Source of the DNA: Pseudomonas canadensis
GTDB taxonomy: Bacteria; Pseudomonadota; Gammaproteobacteria; Pseudomonadales; Pseudomonadaceae
Direction: 5' to 3'
Length of the DNA: 64,000 nucleotides
NCBI RefSeq assembly: GCF_000503215.1
Contig: NZ_AYTD01000011.1
Location: 248,001-312,000 of the forward strand
The notes under the pieces are model-generated. The model made no database searches, was not told the DNA's origin, and saw nothing but the letters and a program-made list of their open reading frames with translations. The position numbers were made by a program, and so were the translations under genes. Positions 28,093 to 35,756 of the stretch are shown piece after piece; the stretch's first letter is position 1, and every line of letters begins with the position of its first letter.

Positions 28093-29277
28093 TTAGTACA
28101 GGCATTCAACAGCCATGGCCGTGGCTTCACCACCGCCGATACAAATGGCTGCGACGCCACGCTTGAGGCCGTTCTGGCGCAGGGCCGAAAGCAGCGTCAC
28201 CAGGATCCGCGCACCAGAGGCGCCGATCGGATGGCCCAGGGCACAGGCGCCGCCGTGGATATTGACCTTGGCGTGGGGGATTTCCAGCTTGCTCATGGTC
28301 ACCAGGCTGACCACGGCGAAGGCTTCGTTGATCTCGAACAGATCCACCTCATCCAGGTTCCAGCCGGTCTTGGTCATCAATTTGCGGATAGCGCCCACCG
28401 GCGCCACCGGGAACAATCCTGGCTCATCGGCAAATGCCGCATGCCCACGGATCACTGCCAAGGGCCTGAGGCCACGTTGCTGCGCCTCGGACTGACGCAT
28501 CAGCAGTAAGGCCGCTGCGCCATCGGAAATCGAGCTGGAGTTGGCCGCCGTTACCGTGCCGCCTTCACGGAACGCCGGTTTCAGGCTGCTGATCTTGTCC
28601 AGCTTGGCCTTGGGCGGCTGTTCGTCATGCAGGATGGTTTTCTGCTCCTTGCCCACGGTGACCTGCACCGGAACGATCTCGGCGGCAAAATTGCCATGGG
28701 AGATCGCTTCCTGCGCGCGGGTCAGGGACGCAATGGCAAACGCATCCTGGGCCTCGCGGGTAAAACCGTTGTGCAGGGCACAGTCCTCGGCAAAGGTGCC
28801 CATCAGGCGGCCTTTGTCGTAGGCATCTTCCAAGCCGTCGAGGAACATGTGGTCCAGCACCTTGCCGTGGCCCATGCGGTAGCCACTGCGGGCGCGGTCG
28901 AGCAGGTACGGTGCGTTGGACATGCTTTCCATGCCACCGGCAATCACCACGTCGACGCTACCGGCCAGCAGCGAATCATGGGCCAGGATCACGGCTTCCA
29001 TGCCCGAGCCGCACATCTTGTTGAGGGTGGTGCAGCGCGTGGCCTTGTCCAGCCCGGCGCCCAACGCCGCCTGGCGTGCGGGTGCCTGGCCGAGGCCTGC
29101 GGGCAGGACGCAGCCGAACAGCACTTCATCCACGGCATCGGTGGCGATACCGGCCCTGTCGACGGCCGCACGAATCGCGGCGGAACCCAGCTGCGGCGCG
29201 GTCAGGCCCTTGAGGTCACCCTGGAAGCCACCCATGGGCGTGCGCACGGCGCTGACAATAACGATGGGATCGGTCAT
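28093..29277 (-). CDS. Acetyl-CoA acyltransferase (thiolase)
   Basis: 394-residue thiolase. The nucleophile Cys is in LNKMCGSGMEAV (about residue 89), the His in GGACALGHPIGASGARI and the second Cys in AAICIGGGEATAMAVE. In the isoleucine route it cleaves 2-methylacetoacetyl-CoA to propionyl-CoA and acetyl-CoA; the fold also fits ordinary acetoacetyl-CoA thiolase. It is flanked by the 3-hydroxyacyl-CoA dehydrogenase (12 bp gap) and the acyl-CoA dehydrogenase. Confidence 0.9.
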   Translation of the reverse strand: MTDPIVIVSAVRTPMGGFQGDLKGLTAPQLGSAAIRAAVDRAGIATDAVDEVLFGCVLPAGLGQAPARQAALGAGLDKATRCTTLNKMCGSGMEAVILAHDSLLAGSVDVVIAGGMESMSNAPYLLDRARSGYRMGHGKVLDHMFLDGLEDAYDKGRLMGTFAEDCALHNGFTREAQDAFAIASLTRAQEAISHGNFAAEIVPVQVTVGKEQKTILHDEQPPKAKLDKISSLKPAFREGGTVTAANSSSISDGAAALLLMRQSEAQQRGLRPLAVIRGHAAFADEPGLFPVAPVGAIRKLMTKTGWNLDEVDLFEINEAFAVVSLVTMSKLEIPHAKVNIHGGACALGHPIGASGARILVTLLSALRQNGLKRGVAAICIGGGEATAMAVECLY

Positions 29278-29289
29278 GGAAAATCCTCC

Positions 29290-30057
29290 TTACTTGGCTG
29301 CCATGCGCAAGGCACCGTCGAGACGGATCACCTCGCCATTGAGCATGCTGTTTTCAATGATGTGCCGCACCAGCGCGGCGTATTCGGCGGGTTTGCCCAG
29401 GCGTGGCGGGAATGGCACGCCGGCCGCAAGGGAATCACGGACTTCCGGGGTCATGCCAGCCATCATCGGCGTCTCGAAAATGCCGGGCGCGATGGTCATG
29501 ACGCGGATGCCAAAACGCGCCAGTTCACGCGCGGCCGGCAGGGTGAGGCTGGCGATGGCGCCCTTGGACGCGGAATACGCCGCCTGGCCGATCTGACCGT
29601 CAAACGCGGCAACGGAGGCGGTGTTGATGATCACACCGCGTTCGCCGTCGGCATTCGCCTCGGTTTCGGCAATGGCAGCGGCCGCCAGGCGCAACAGGTT
29701 GAAACTGCCGATCAGGTTGACGTTGATCACTTGGGCGAAGCTGGCCAGGCCATGGGGGCCGTTCTTGCCGAGGATTTTCTCGCCACGCACTACGCCGGCG
29801 CAGTTCACCAGCCCATGCAACCCGCCAAAGGCTGCAACGGTGGCCTGTACGGCGGCTTCGGCGGCCGCTTCCTGGCTGATATCCGCCACGCTGCTACGGG
29901 CATTCGCGCCCAACTGCTGGGCCTTGGCCGCCACGGCATCGGCGTTGAGGTCTACCAGCATCACCTTGGCGCCTGCCGCTACGAGCATTTCAGCGGTGGC
30001 CGCACCCAGGCCGGAAGCGCCGCCGCTGACCAGGAAGATCTTGTTTTCAATCTGCAT
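29290..30057 (-). CDS. SDR, 3-hydroxy-2-methylbutyryl-CoA / 3-hydroxyacyl-CoA dehydrogenase type
   Basis: 255-residue NAD-dependent short-chain dehydrogenase of the HSD10 (type II 3-hydroxyacyl-CoA dehydrogenase) kind. Seen: [24 protein letters not shown] for NAD, the Asp in MLVDLNADA for NAD preference, [24 protein letters not shown] with Ser, Tyr and Lys. Within the operon it supplies the NAD-linked oxidation before the thiolase. It is the first gene, so the operon promoter lies in the 200-bp gap shared with the divergent bestrophin gene. Confidence 0.88.
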   Translation of the reverse strand: MQIENKIFLVSGGASGLGAATAEMLVAAGAKVMLVDLNADAVAAKAQQLGANARSSVADISQEAAAEAAVQATVAAFGGLHGLVNCAGVVRGEKILGKNGPHGLASFAQVINVNLIGSFNLLRLAAAAIAETEANADGERGVIINTASVAAFDGQIGQAAYSASKGAIASLTLPAARELARFGIRVMTIAPGIFETPMMAGMTPEVRDSLAAGVPFPPRLGKPAEYAALVRHIIENSMLNGEVIRLDGALRMAAK

Positions 30058-30140
30058 TGTTATTCTCTTTAACGGTCCGAATCGTCGAAATAGTCGCCCC
30101 AGAGCGCCACTGCGGCAATGGTCAAAGCCCTCAACCTGCC

Positions 30141-30183
30141 TGACTGGTTTGGCCAGTCATCGACCCCGCCGATCAGCCAGTCA
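30141..30183. promoter_or_regulatory. Inverted repeat plus extra half-site, operator candidate
   Basis: TGACTGG (30141-30147) and CCAGTCA (30153-30159) form a perfect 7-bp inverted repeat with spacer TTTGG; a further CCAGTCA half-site is at 30177-30183. The site lies 84-126 bp upstream of the SDR/thiolase operon start. The shape resembles TetR-family operators of fatty-acid and branched-chain catabolic genes; no regulator gene is nearby. Confidence 0.45.
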
Positions 30184-30258
30184 GCCCAAGCGATTGGACG
30201 GGCGCAGTGCGTGCTTCTAACCTGATGGGCTGCACCAACACAGAAGCTCGCCCCCTGA

Positions 30259-31152
30259 ATGATAGTCCGACCCAAACCCAACCTCCTGGGCATCCTGTTT
30301 TCCCTCAAGGGTTCGATAGCCAAGCGCATCGCCCTGCGCAGCCTGTTAGTCACCCTGCTGGCCTCGGTGATCGTGCTGGTGGAAACCCTGCACCCGGCGT
30401 ATTTTTCCAAGGTCAATGCCACGCCGTTCACCTTGCTCGGGCTGTCGCTGTCGATCTTCATGAGCTTTCGCAACAACGCCTGCTATGACCGTTGGTGGGA
30501 GGGCCGCAAGCAACTGGGGCAGATGATCATCGATGTGCGCTCGTTGATCCGCGAAACCCAGGTGCTGCGGGACCCGGCCGAGCGTGCGGGTTTGCTGCGC
30601 AGCGTGTGCGGCTTCGCCCATGGCCTGGTCGCACGGCTGCGCCATGAAGATGAAGCCCAGGCCATAAAGCCGTGGAGCCAGTTCCAGGCCAACCATCCCA
30701 ACCTGCCCGACAACCTGCTGCAACAGGTCGGCGCACGGTTTTGCGCATTGGCCGAGCAAGGCGTGATCAGCGAATGGCGCTACACACAGTGGGAGGCGCG
30801 CCTGGTCAGTCTCAGCCAGGTGCAGGCGTCCTGCGAGCGGATCAAGAGCACGCCGCTGCCCTTTCCCTATACCTTGTTGCTGCATCGCACTATCTACCTG
30901 TTCTGCATCTTGCTGCCGTTCGCCATGGCCGAGCCGTTGGGTTGGTTGACGCCTGTGTTCACGGCCATCGTCAGCTACACGTTTTTCGGCCTCGATGAAA
31001 TCGGTGATGACCTGGAGGACCCGTTCGGCTTTGACGAAAACGACCTGCCCTGCAATGCCCTCCTGCGCACTCTGGAGCGCGAAGTATTGGCCGCCCTCGG
31101 TGAAACCGATCTGCCACCGCCTTTGGAGCCGGTGGAATACGTGCTGACCTGA
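30259..31152 (+). CDS. Bestrophin-family anion channel homologue
   Basis: 297 residues. The N-terminal region has the hallmark SIFMSFRNNACYDRWWEGRKQLGQM of bacterial bestrophins, with a membrane segment before it (ALRSLLVTLLASVIVLVETL) and two later ones (YTLLLHRTIYLFCILLPFAM and GWLTPVFTAIVSYTFFGLDEIGDDLEDPFG). The acidic DEIGDDLEDPFG matches the cytoplasmic calcium-clasp region of the family. Bacterial members form pentameric ion channels. The ATG at 30259 is preferred, though the ribosome site is weak. It is transcribed divergently from the isoleucine operon and there is no evident functional link. Confidence 0.88.
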   Translation: MIVRPKPNLLGILFSLKGSIAKRIALRSLLVTLLASVIVLVETLHPAYFSKVNATPFTLLGLSLSIFMSFRNNACYDRWWEGRKQLGQMIIDVRSLIRETQVLRDPAERAGLLRSVCGFAHGLVARLRHEDEAQAIKPWSQFQANHPNLPDNLLQQVGARFCALAEQGVISEWRYTQWEARLVSLSQVQASCERIKSTPLPFPYTLLLHRTIYLFCILLPFAMAEPLGWLTPVFTAIVSYTFFGLDEIGDDLEDPFGFDENDLPCNALLRTLEREVLAALGETDLPPPLEPVEYVLT

Positions 31153-31222
31153 TGCGGGTTTGACACCTGCCGTGGTCTGACCGAAGCTGACGGCTTTGCT
31201 GCCCACGCTTTCGGACGCCTGC

Positions 31223-32281
31223 ATGTCAAAGTCACGCCGTTACTCCCTCGTCGGCCTGTGCGCCCTGTTGTTGATTGTGCTGATCACCTGGTATTTCTCT
31301 CGCTCCACCCCGGTGGCTGTAGCGCCCGCTATTGCCCATGGTTACTCCAAGGCCCTGAAACAGGCGCGTAACGGCGAGCCTGGGGCGGCGCGGGTGTTGT
31401 ACCAGCAACTGGGCCGGCCGGACCTGTCCCCCGAGCGCCGCGCTGCGTTGCATGCTGAGTTGCCTAACTATCCCAGTCCCCAGGCCCTGAAGCTGGCAGA
31501 CAAAGACTTGGCCAGCGAGTCGCCCCTGGTGCGCGAGGCCGCCATTCACAGTATTGTCGGCCTGGTCCCGACCGGTCAGCGCACGCTGTTGCTCGGCCCC
31601 GTGCTGGACGATCCCGAGGAGGAGGTACGGTTTGCCGCCGCCAACGCGTTGCTCGGTTTATCGCCAGATACCTTGGGCCTCTATTTTGGTCCGTTGCAGC
31701 AGGTACTGGACGAGTTCGTGAAAAAACTCAAGGCCCAGCCCGAAACGGCCGAAGGCTGGATTCAACTGGCACGCCTGTACATCCACAGCGCGCTGTTGCC
31801 GGAGGCGCAAAATGCCCTGGAACAGGCGATGCGCCTGCAGCCAGACAACCTGCAAGCCGTCGTCGCGCAGATCGAACTGCTGGATAAACAAGGGAAGACC
31901 GATGAGTCCCGCCAGTTGCTCGCGCGTCAGTTGTCCGCGCACCCCGAGTCGGCCTACCTGCAGCACGCGTTGGGCATTTGGCTGTTGCACCACGGCGAGC
32001 GGCCCTATGCACTGCTCGGTCTGTCCAAGGCCGTTGAGCTGGAACCGGACAATCAGGACTATCGCTACGACCTCGCCACTACCCTGCACGCCCAGGAAGA
32101 ACTGGAGGCGGCCCAGCGCCAACTGGAAGAAATCATCCAGCGCCACCCCGCCAATCGCAAGGCACGGGTGTTGCTGATCAATTACTGGAAGGAAAGCGGT
32201 CAGTTGCAGAACGTCCAGGTCCTGCTGGCGCAGCTTGAGCAACAGAATCCGGATGATCCGGCGTTGCAGCAAGGCCTGTAG
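31223..32281 (+). CDS. Membrane-anchored HEAT/TPR repeat protein
   Basis: 352 residues. A single N-terminal membrane anchor (SLVGLCALLLIVLITWYF) is followed by a HEAT-like pair (ASESPLVREAAIHSIVGL, DPEEEVRFAAANALLGL) and then about five TPR units (for example AEGWIQLARLYIHSALLPEAQNALEQA cut at LQPDN, and ELEPDNQDYRYDLATTL). TPR blocks recall CcmH/NrfG-type or PEP-CTERM TPR proteins, but no cytochrome maturation genes are near. The ATG at 31223 starts MSKSRRYSLVG; a frame nine codons longer lacks a ribosome site. It probably scaffolds an envelope complex. Confidence 0.78.
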   Translation: MSKSRRYSLVGLCALLLIVLITWYFSRSTPVAVAPAIAHGYSKALKQARNGEPGAARVLYQQLGRPDLSPERRAALHAELPNYPSPQALKLADKDLASESPLVREAAIHSIVGLVPTGQRTLLLGPVLDDPEEEVRFAAANALLGLSPDTLGLYFGPLQQVLDEFVKKLKAQPETAEGWIQLARLYIHSALLPEAQNALEQAMRLQPDNLQAVVAQIELLDKQGKTDESRQLLARQLSAHPESAYLQHALGIWLLHHGERPYALLGLSKAVELEPDNQDYRYDLATTLHAQEELEAAQRQLEEIIQRHPANRKARVLLINYWKESGQLQNVQVLLAQLEQQNPDDPALQQGL

Positions 32282-32425
32282 GTCCAGGCTGAAAACGTGT
32301 AAACCCAAGCCATCGTTGCACAAACTTTACGAAACGTTGAACCGCTAAAGGCCACTACGGTCAAGTAAATATGGCGCACCAAGAGCGGCGCGCCCCTCTA
32401 TTTGAACGTGACCTGAGGGCACTCC

Positions 32426-33925
32426 TTGTCTACATCCAACGAGCTGTTCAGTGAAAAGGCCGCCACCGGCATCGAAGGTCTGGATGACATTCTTTCCGGG
32501 GGACTATCGCGCAGCCACCTGTTCCTGCTGGAAGGTGAACCAGGCACCGGTAAAACCACCGTCGCCCTGCATTTTCTGCAGGCGGGCGCAAAGAACGGTG
32601 AGACTTCGTTGTACATCACCTTGTCCGAGACCGAACGTGAACTGCGTCAAGGTGCCAAATCCCACGGCTGGGACTTGGACGAGAATATCCATATCTTCGA
32701 GCTGACCCCACCGGAAAGCCTGCTCAACGCTGAACATCAGCAAAGCCTGCTGTATTCCTCGGACTTGGAACTGGGCGAAGCCACGCGGCAAATCTTCGAG
32801 GTGGTTGAGCGGGTCAAGCCGACCCGCGTGGTCGTCGACAGCCTCTCCGAGATCCGCCTGCTGGCGCAGAGTTCTTTGCGTTATCGTCGACAGATCCTGG
32901 CGATCAAACATTACTTCGTCCGTTATGACGCAACCGTGCTGCTGCTGGATGACCTGACCACCGAATCCTTGGATAAGACCGTGCACAGCGTGGCCCACGG
33001 GGTGATTCGCCTGGAAGAACTGACGCCCAACTACGGCGCCGAACGTCGCCGGGTACGGGTGGTGAAGTACCGGGGCCAGAAGTACCGTGGCGGCTTCCAT
33101 GACTTCACCATCATGCGAGGTGGTGTGCATGTTTTCCCGCGTCTGGTCGCGGCCGAGCACCGTGGCGGCTACAACCGCGAGACGCTCACCAGCGGCATCC
33201 GCGAGCTTGATTCGTTGCTTGGCGGCGGCATCGAGACGGGCTCCAGCAGCCTGATCCTCGGCCCGGCCGGTACAGGCAAGTCGCTGATCTCGATGATTTT
33301 CGCCGCCGCCGCCGTGGCCCGTGGCGAAAAGGCGGCGCTGTTCATCTTCGATGAAGAGTTGGGCCTGCTGTTCGAGCGCATGAAGAACATGGGCATCGAC
33401 CTGGCGGCCTTGCAAGCCACCGGCAATCTGCTGATCGAGCAAGTGGACGCCGCTGAACTGTCTCCCGGCGAGTTCTCCCACCGCGTCCGGCGTTGTGTGG
33501 ATGAGCGTGGGATCAAGACTGTGGTCATCGACAGCATCAACGGCTATCAGGCCGCAATGCCGGAAGAGAACGCACTGATCCTGCATATGCACGAACTGTT
33601 GCTGTACCTGAACCGCAGAGGCGCAGCCACCTTCATGACCGTCGCCCAGCATGGCCTGGTCGGTGACATGCAGGCGCCAGTCGATATTACTTACTTGGCC
33701 GATACGGTGATTCTGCTGCGTTACTTCGAGGCACTCGGCGAGGTGCGTCGCGCCATCTCGATTATCAAGAAACGTACCGGCTCCCATGAGGCGACGATTC
33801 GTGAGTACCGCATCGGCAGCCGTGGCATGACCGTGGGCGAGCCGTTGAACAACTTCCAGGGTGTCCTGCGCGGCATTCCCACCTACATGGGCGCCGGCTC
33901 GCCCCTGCTCAAGGACATGGGCTAG
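32426..33925 (+). CDS. KaiC-like tandem RecA-fold ATPase
   Basis: 499 residues with two KaiC domains. Domain 1 has Walker A GEPGTGKTT (residues 37-45) and domain 2 has GPAGTGKS (about 279-287); acidic catalytic pairs are expected at LSETE and FDEEL. The C-terminal region (VDITYLADTVILLRYFE...GEVRRAISIIKKRTGSHEATIREYRIGSRG) aligns by eye with the KaiC CII region where Ser431/Thr432 are autophosphorylated; here the pair would be Thr-Tyr. There is no kaiA or kaiB nearby. The start is TTG with GAGGG seven bases upstream. The stop overlaps the next kinase gene by one base (TAGTG), so KaiC and kinase are coupled. Confidence 0.9.
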   Translation: MSTSNELFSEKAATGIEGLDDILSGGLSRSHLFLLEGEPGTGKTTVALHFLQAGAKNGETSLYITLSETERELRQGAKSHGWDLDENIHIFELTPPESLLNAEHQQSLLYSSDLELGEATRQIFEVVERVKPTRVVVDSLSEIRLLAQSSLRYRRQILAIKHYFVRYDATVLLLDDLTTESLDKTVHSVAHGVIRLEELTPNYGAERRRVRVVKYRGQKYRGGFHDFTIMRGGVHVFPRLVAAEHRGGYNRETLTSGIRELDSLLGGGIETGSSSLILGPAGTGKSLISMIFAAAAVARGEKAALFIFDEELGLLFERMKNMGIDLAALQATGNLLIEQVDAAELSPGEFSHRVRRCVDERGIKTVVIDSINGYQAAMPEENALILHMHELLLYLNRRGAATFMTVAQHGLVGDMQAPVDITYLADTVILLRYFEALGEVRRAISIIKKRTGSHEATIREYRIGSRGMTVGEPLNNFQGVLRGIPTYMGAGSPLLKDMG

Positions 33926-35640
33926 TGACGGTCGTGACACCTGTCTCCGAGCGCGCGATCATCCTCGCGCCGCTGGGACGTGACAGCTCGCTTGCGCTGA
34001 TGATGCTCAATGAGGCCGGTTACAGTGGCATCATTGCCAGCGATCTGGGCACGTTGTGCGAGGCATTGGAGCACGGCTGCGGTTTGCTGATCATCGCCGC
34101 CGAAGCGCTGCGCGGCGTTGACCTCGATCCCTTGCTGGAGCATTTGCACCAACAACCTGCCTGGTCAGACTTGCCTATTGTCCTGATGACCCACCACGGC
34201 GGCAGCGAACAGAACGGTTCATCCCGGTTCAGCGGCTTGCTGGGCAATGTGACGTTCCTGGAGCGTCCGTTCCATCCGGTGACGCTGATCAGCCTGGTCA
34301 GCACCGCCCTGCGTGGGCGTCGTCGGCAATACGAAGCACGGGACCGCCTGATAGAACTGAGTGAAAGCGAACTGCGCCTGCAGCGTACGTTGGAAACCCT
34401 CGAGCAACAGGTCGAAGAACGCACTGCCCAACTGCGTCACAACGAAGATGCGTTGCGCCAATCGCAGAAGATGGAAGCGGTCGGCCAGTTGACCGGCGGC
34501 ATCGCCCATGACTTCAACAACATGCTGACCGGCATCATCGGCAGCCTGGAGTTGCTGCGAAGGCGTGTGTCCCGGGGCAAACTGGACGACCTCGACGGCC
34601 TGATCGACCTCGGCGTTACCTCGGCCAATCGTGCTGCCGGCCTCACCCACCGGCTGCTGGCGTTCTCCCGCCGCCAATCCCTTGATTCAAAACCTGTGGA
34701 GATCAACCAATTGGTCACGTCCATGGGTGAGCTGCTGCAACGCAGCATCAATGAAAGCATCGCCCTGGACATGCGCCTCACCGGCCACCTGTGGACCGCC
34801 GAGGCCGACCCCAATCAGTTGGAAAGCGCCCTGCTCAACCTGGTGATCAATGCGCGAGACGCCATGCCCAACGGCGGCAGCCTTACCGTGGAAACCACCA
34901 ACCGCCACCTCGACAACGTGTTCACGGCCGCTTATGGCACCTTGGAACCCGGTGACTACGTCGAATTGAGTGTCAGCGACACGGGCTGCGGTATTCCGGA
35001 AAGTGTGATGGGGCGTGTATTTGACCCGTTCTTCACCACTAAACCGATCGGCCAAGGCACGGGCCTGGGGCTATCGATGATCTATGGCTTCGCCCGCCAA
35101 TCCCACGGCCACGTCATCATCCACAGTGAAGTTGGCAAAGGCACGACTGTCAGCCTGTTTCTACCTCGATTCATCGGGGAAATCGTCGCGGACGTGGCGG
35201 CTGACGCGGCGCTGCTGCCTTTCGCCAATGCGGGAGAAACGGTGTTGATCGTCGAGGACGACCCCGCCGTGCGGGTATTGGTCAGCGCGGTGCTCAAAGA
35301 GTTGGGCTATGGCTTTGTCGAGGCCGGTGACGCCAACACTGCGGTGCCGATCATCGAATCCGATCAGCGTATCGACCTGATGATCAGCGATGTCGGCCTG
35401 CCTGGCATGAACGGCCGGCAACTCGCCGAAATAGGCCGGCAGATCCGCCCTGACCTCAAGGTGCTGTTCATCACCGGCTATGCCGAACACGCGGCCGTGC
35501 GTGGTGGTTTTCTGGACCCTGGGATGCAGTTGATCACCAAGCCGTTCACCTTTGATTTGTTGACGGCGAAGGTGCGGGAAATGATACGGGCGCACAACAC
35601 AGAGGCAGATCCTCCGCAGACGCAAAGCAATAACAAGTAA
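33925..35640 (+). CDS. Hybrid histidine kinase with degenerate N-terminal receiver
   Basis: 571 residues, no membrane segment. Residues 1-125 look like a receiver that lacks the phospho-Asp (LLIIAAEALRG where an Asp would be). A coiled coil (about 135-175) follows, then HisKA with the phospho-His in MEAVGQLTGGIAHDFNNML (about residue 195). The ATPase domain has NLVINARDAMPNGG and FDPFFTTKPIGQGTGLGLSM. A canonical receiver closes the protein (VLIVEDDPAVR, phospho-Asp near 488 in MISDVGLPGMNG, Lys in ITKPF). The GTG start overlaps the kaiC stop. Input may come from KaiC through the degenerate receiver or coil. Confidence 0.9.
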   Translation: MTVVTPVSERAIILAPLGRDSSLALMMLNEAGYSGIIASDLGTLCEALEHGCGLLIIAAEALRGVDLDPLLEHLHQQPAWSDLPIVLMTHHGGSEQNGSSRFSGLLGNVTFLERPFHPVTLISLVSTALRGRRRQYEARDRLIELSESELRLQRTLETLEQQVEERTAQLRHNEDALRQSQKMEAVGQLTGGIAHDFNNMLTGIIGSLELLRRRVSRGKLDDLDGLIDLGVTSANRAAGLTHRLLAFSRRQSLDSKPVEINQLVTSMGELLQRSINESIALDMRLTGHLWTAEADPNQLESALLNLVINARDAMPNGGSLTVETTNRHLDNVFTAAYGTLEPGDYVELSVSDTGCGIPESVMGRVFDPFFTTKPIGQGTGLGLSMIYGFARQSHGHVIIHSEVGKGTTVSLFLPRFIGEIVADVAADAALLPFANAGETVLIVEDDPAVRVLVSAVLKELGYGFVEAGDANTAVPIIESDQRIDLMISDVGLPGMNGRQLAEIGRQIRPDLKVLFITGYAEHAAVRGGFLDPGMQLITKPFTFDLLTAKVREMIRAHNTEADPPQTQSNNK

Positions 35641-35756
35641 TAGAGTTTTCGCATTTGGCCGGAATCGATCAAGGGGATAGCGGTACGAACGATTACCACG
35701 GGTAATCAGAATCTGTACCCAGTGGGCCTCAGTTCCCAAGATCGAGTCCAAATGCC

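Noticed and set aside
28627..30072. 481-codon plus-strand frame across thiolase and SDR genes
   Set aside because: It spans two real minus-strand genes and their gap, with no motif or ribosome site of its own.
32504..33940. 478-codon minus-strand frame across kaiC
   Set aside because: Shadow of the KaiC-like gene, which has two intact Walker A motifs.
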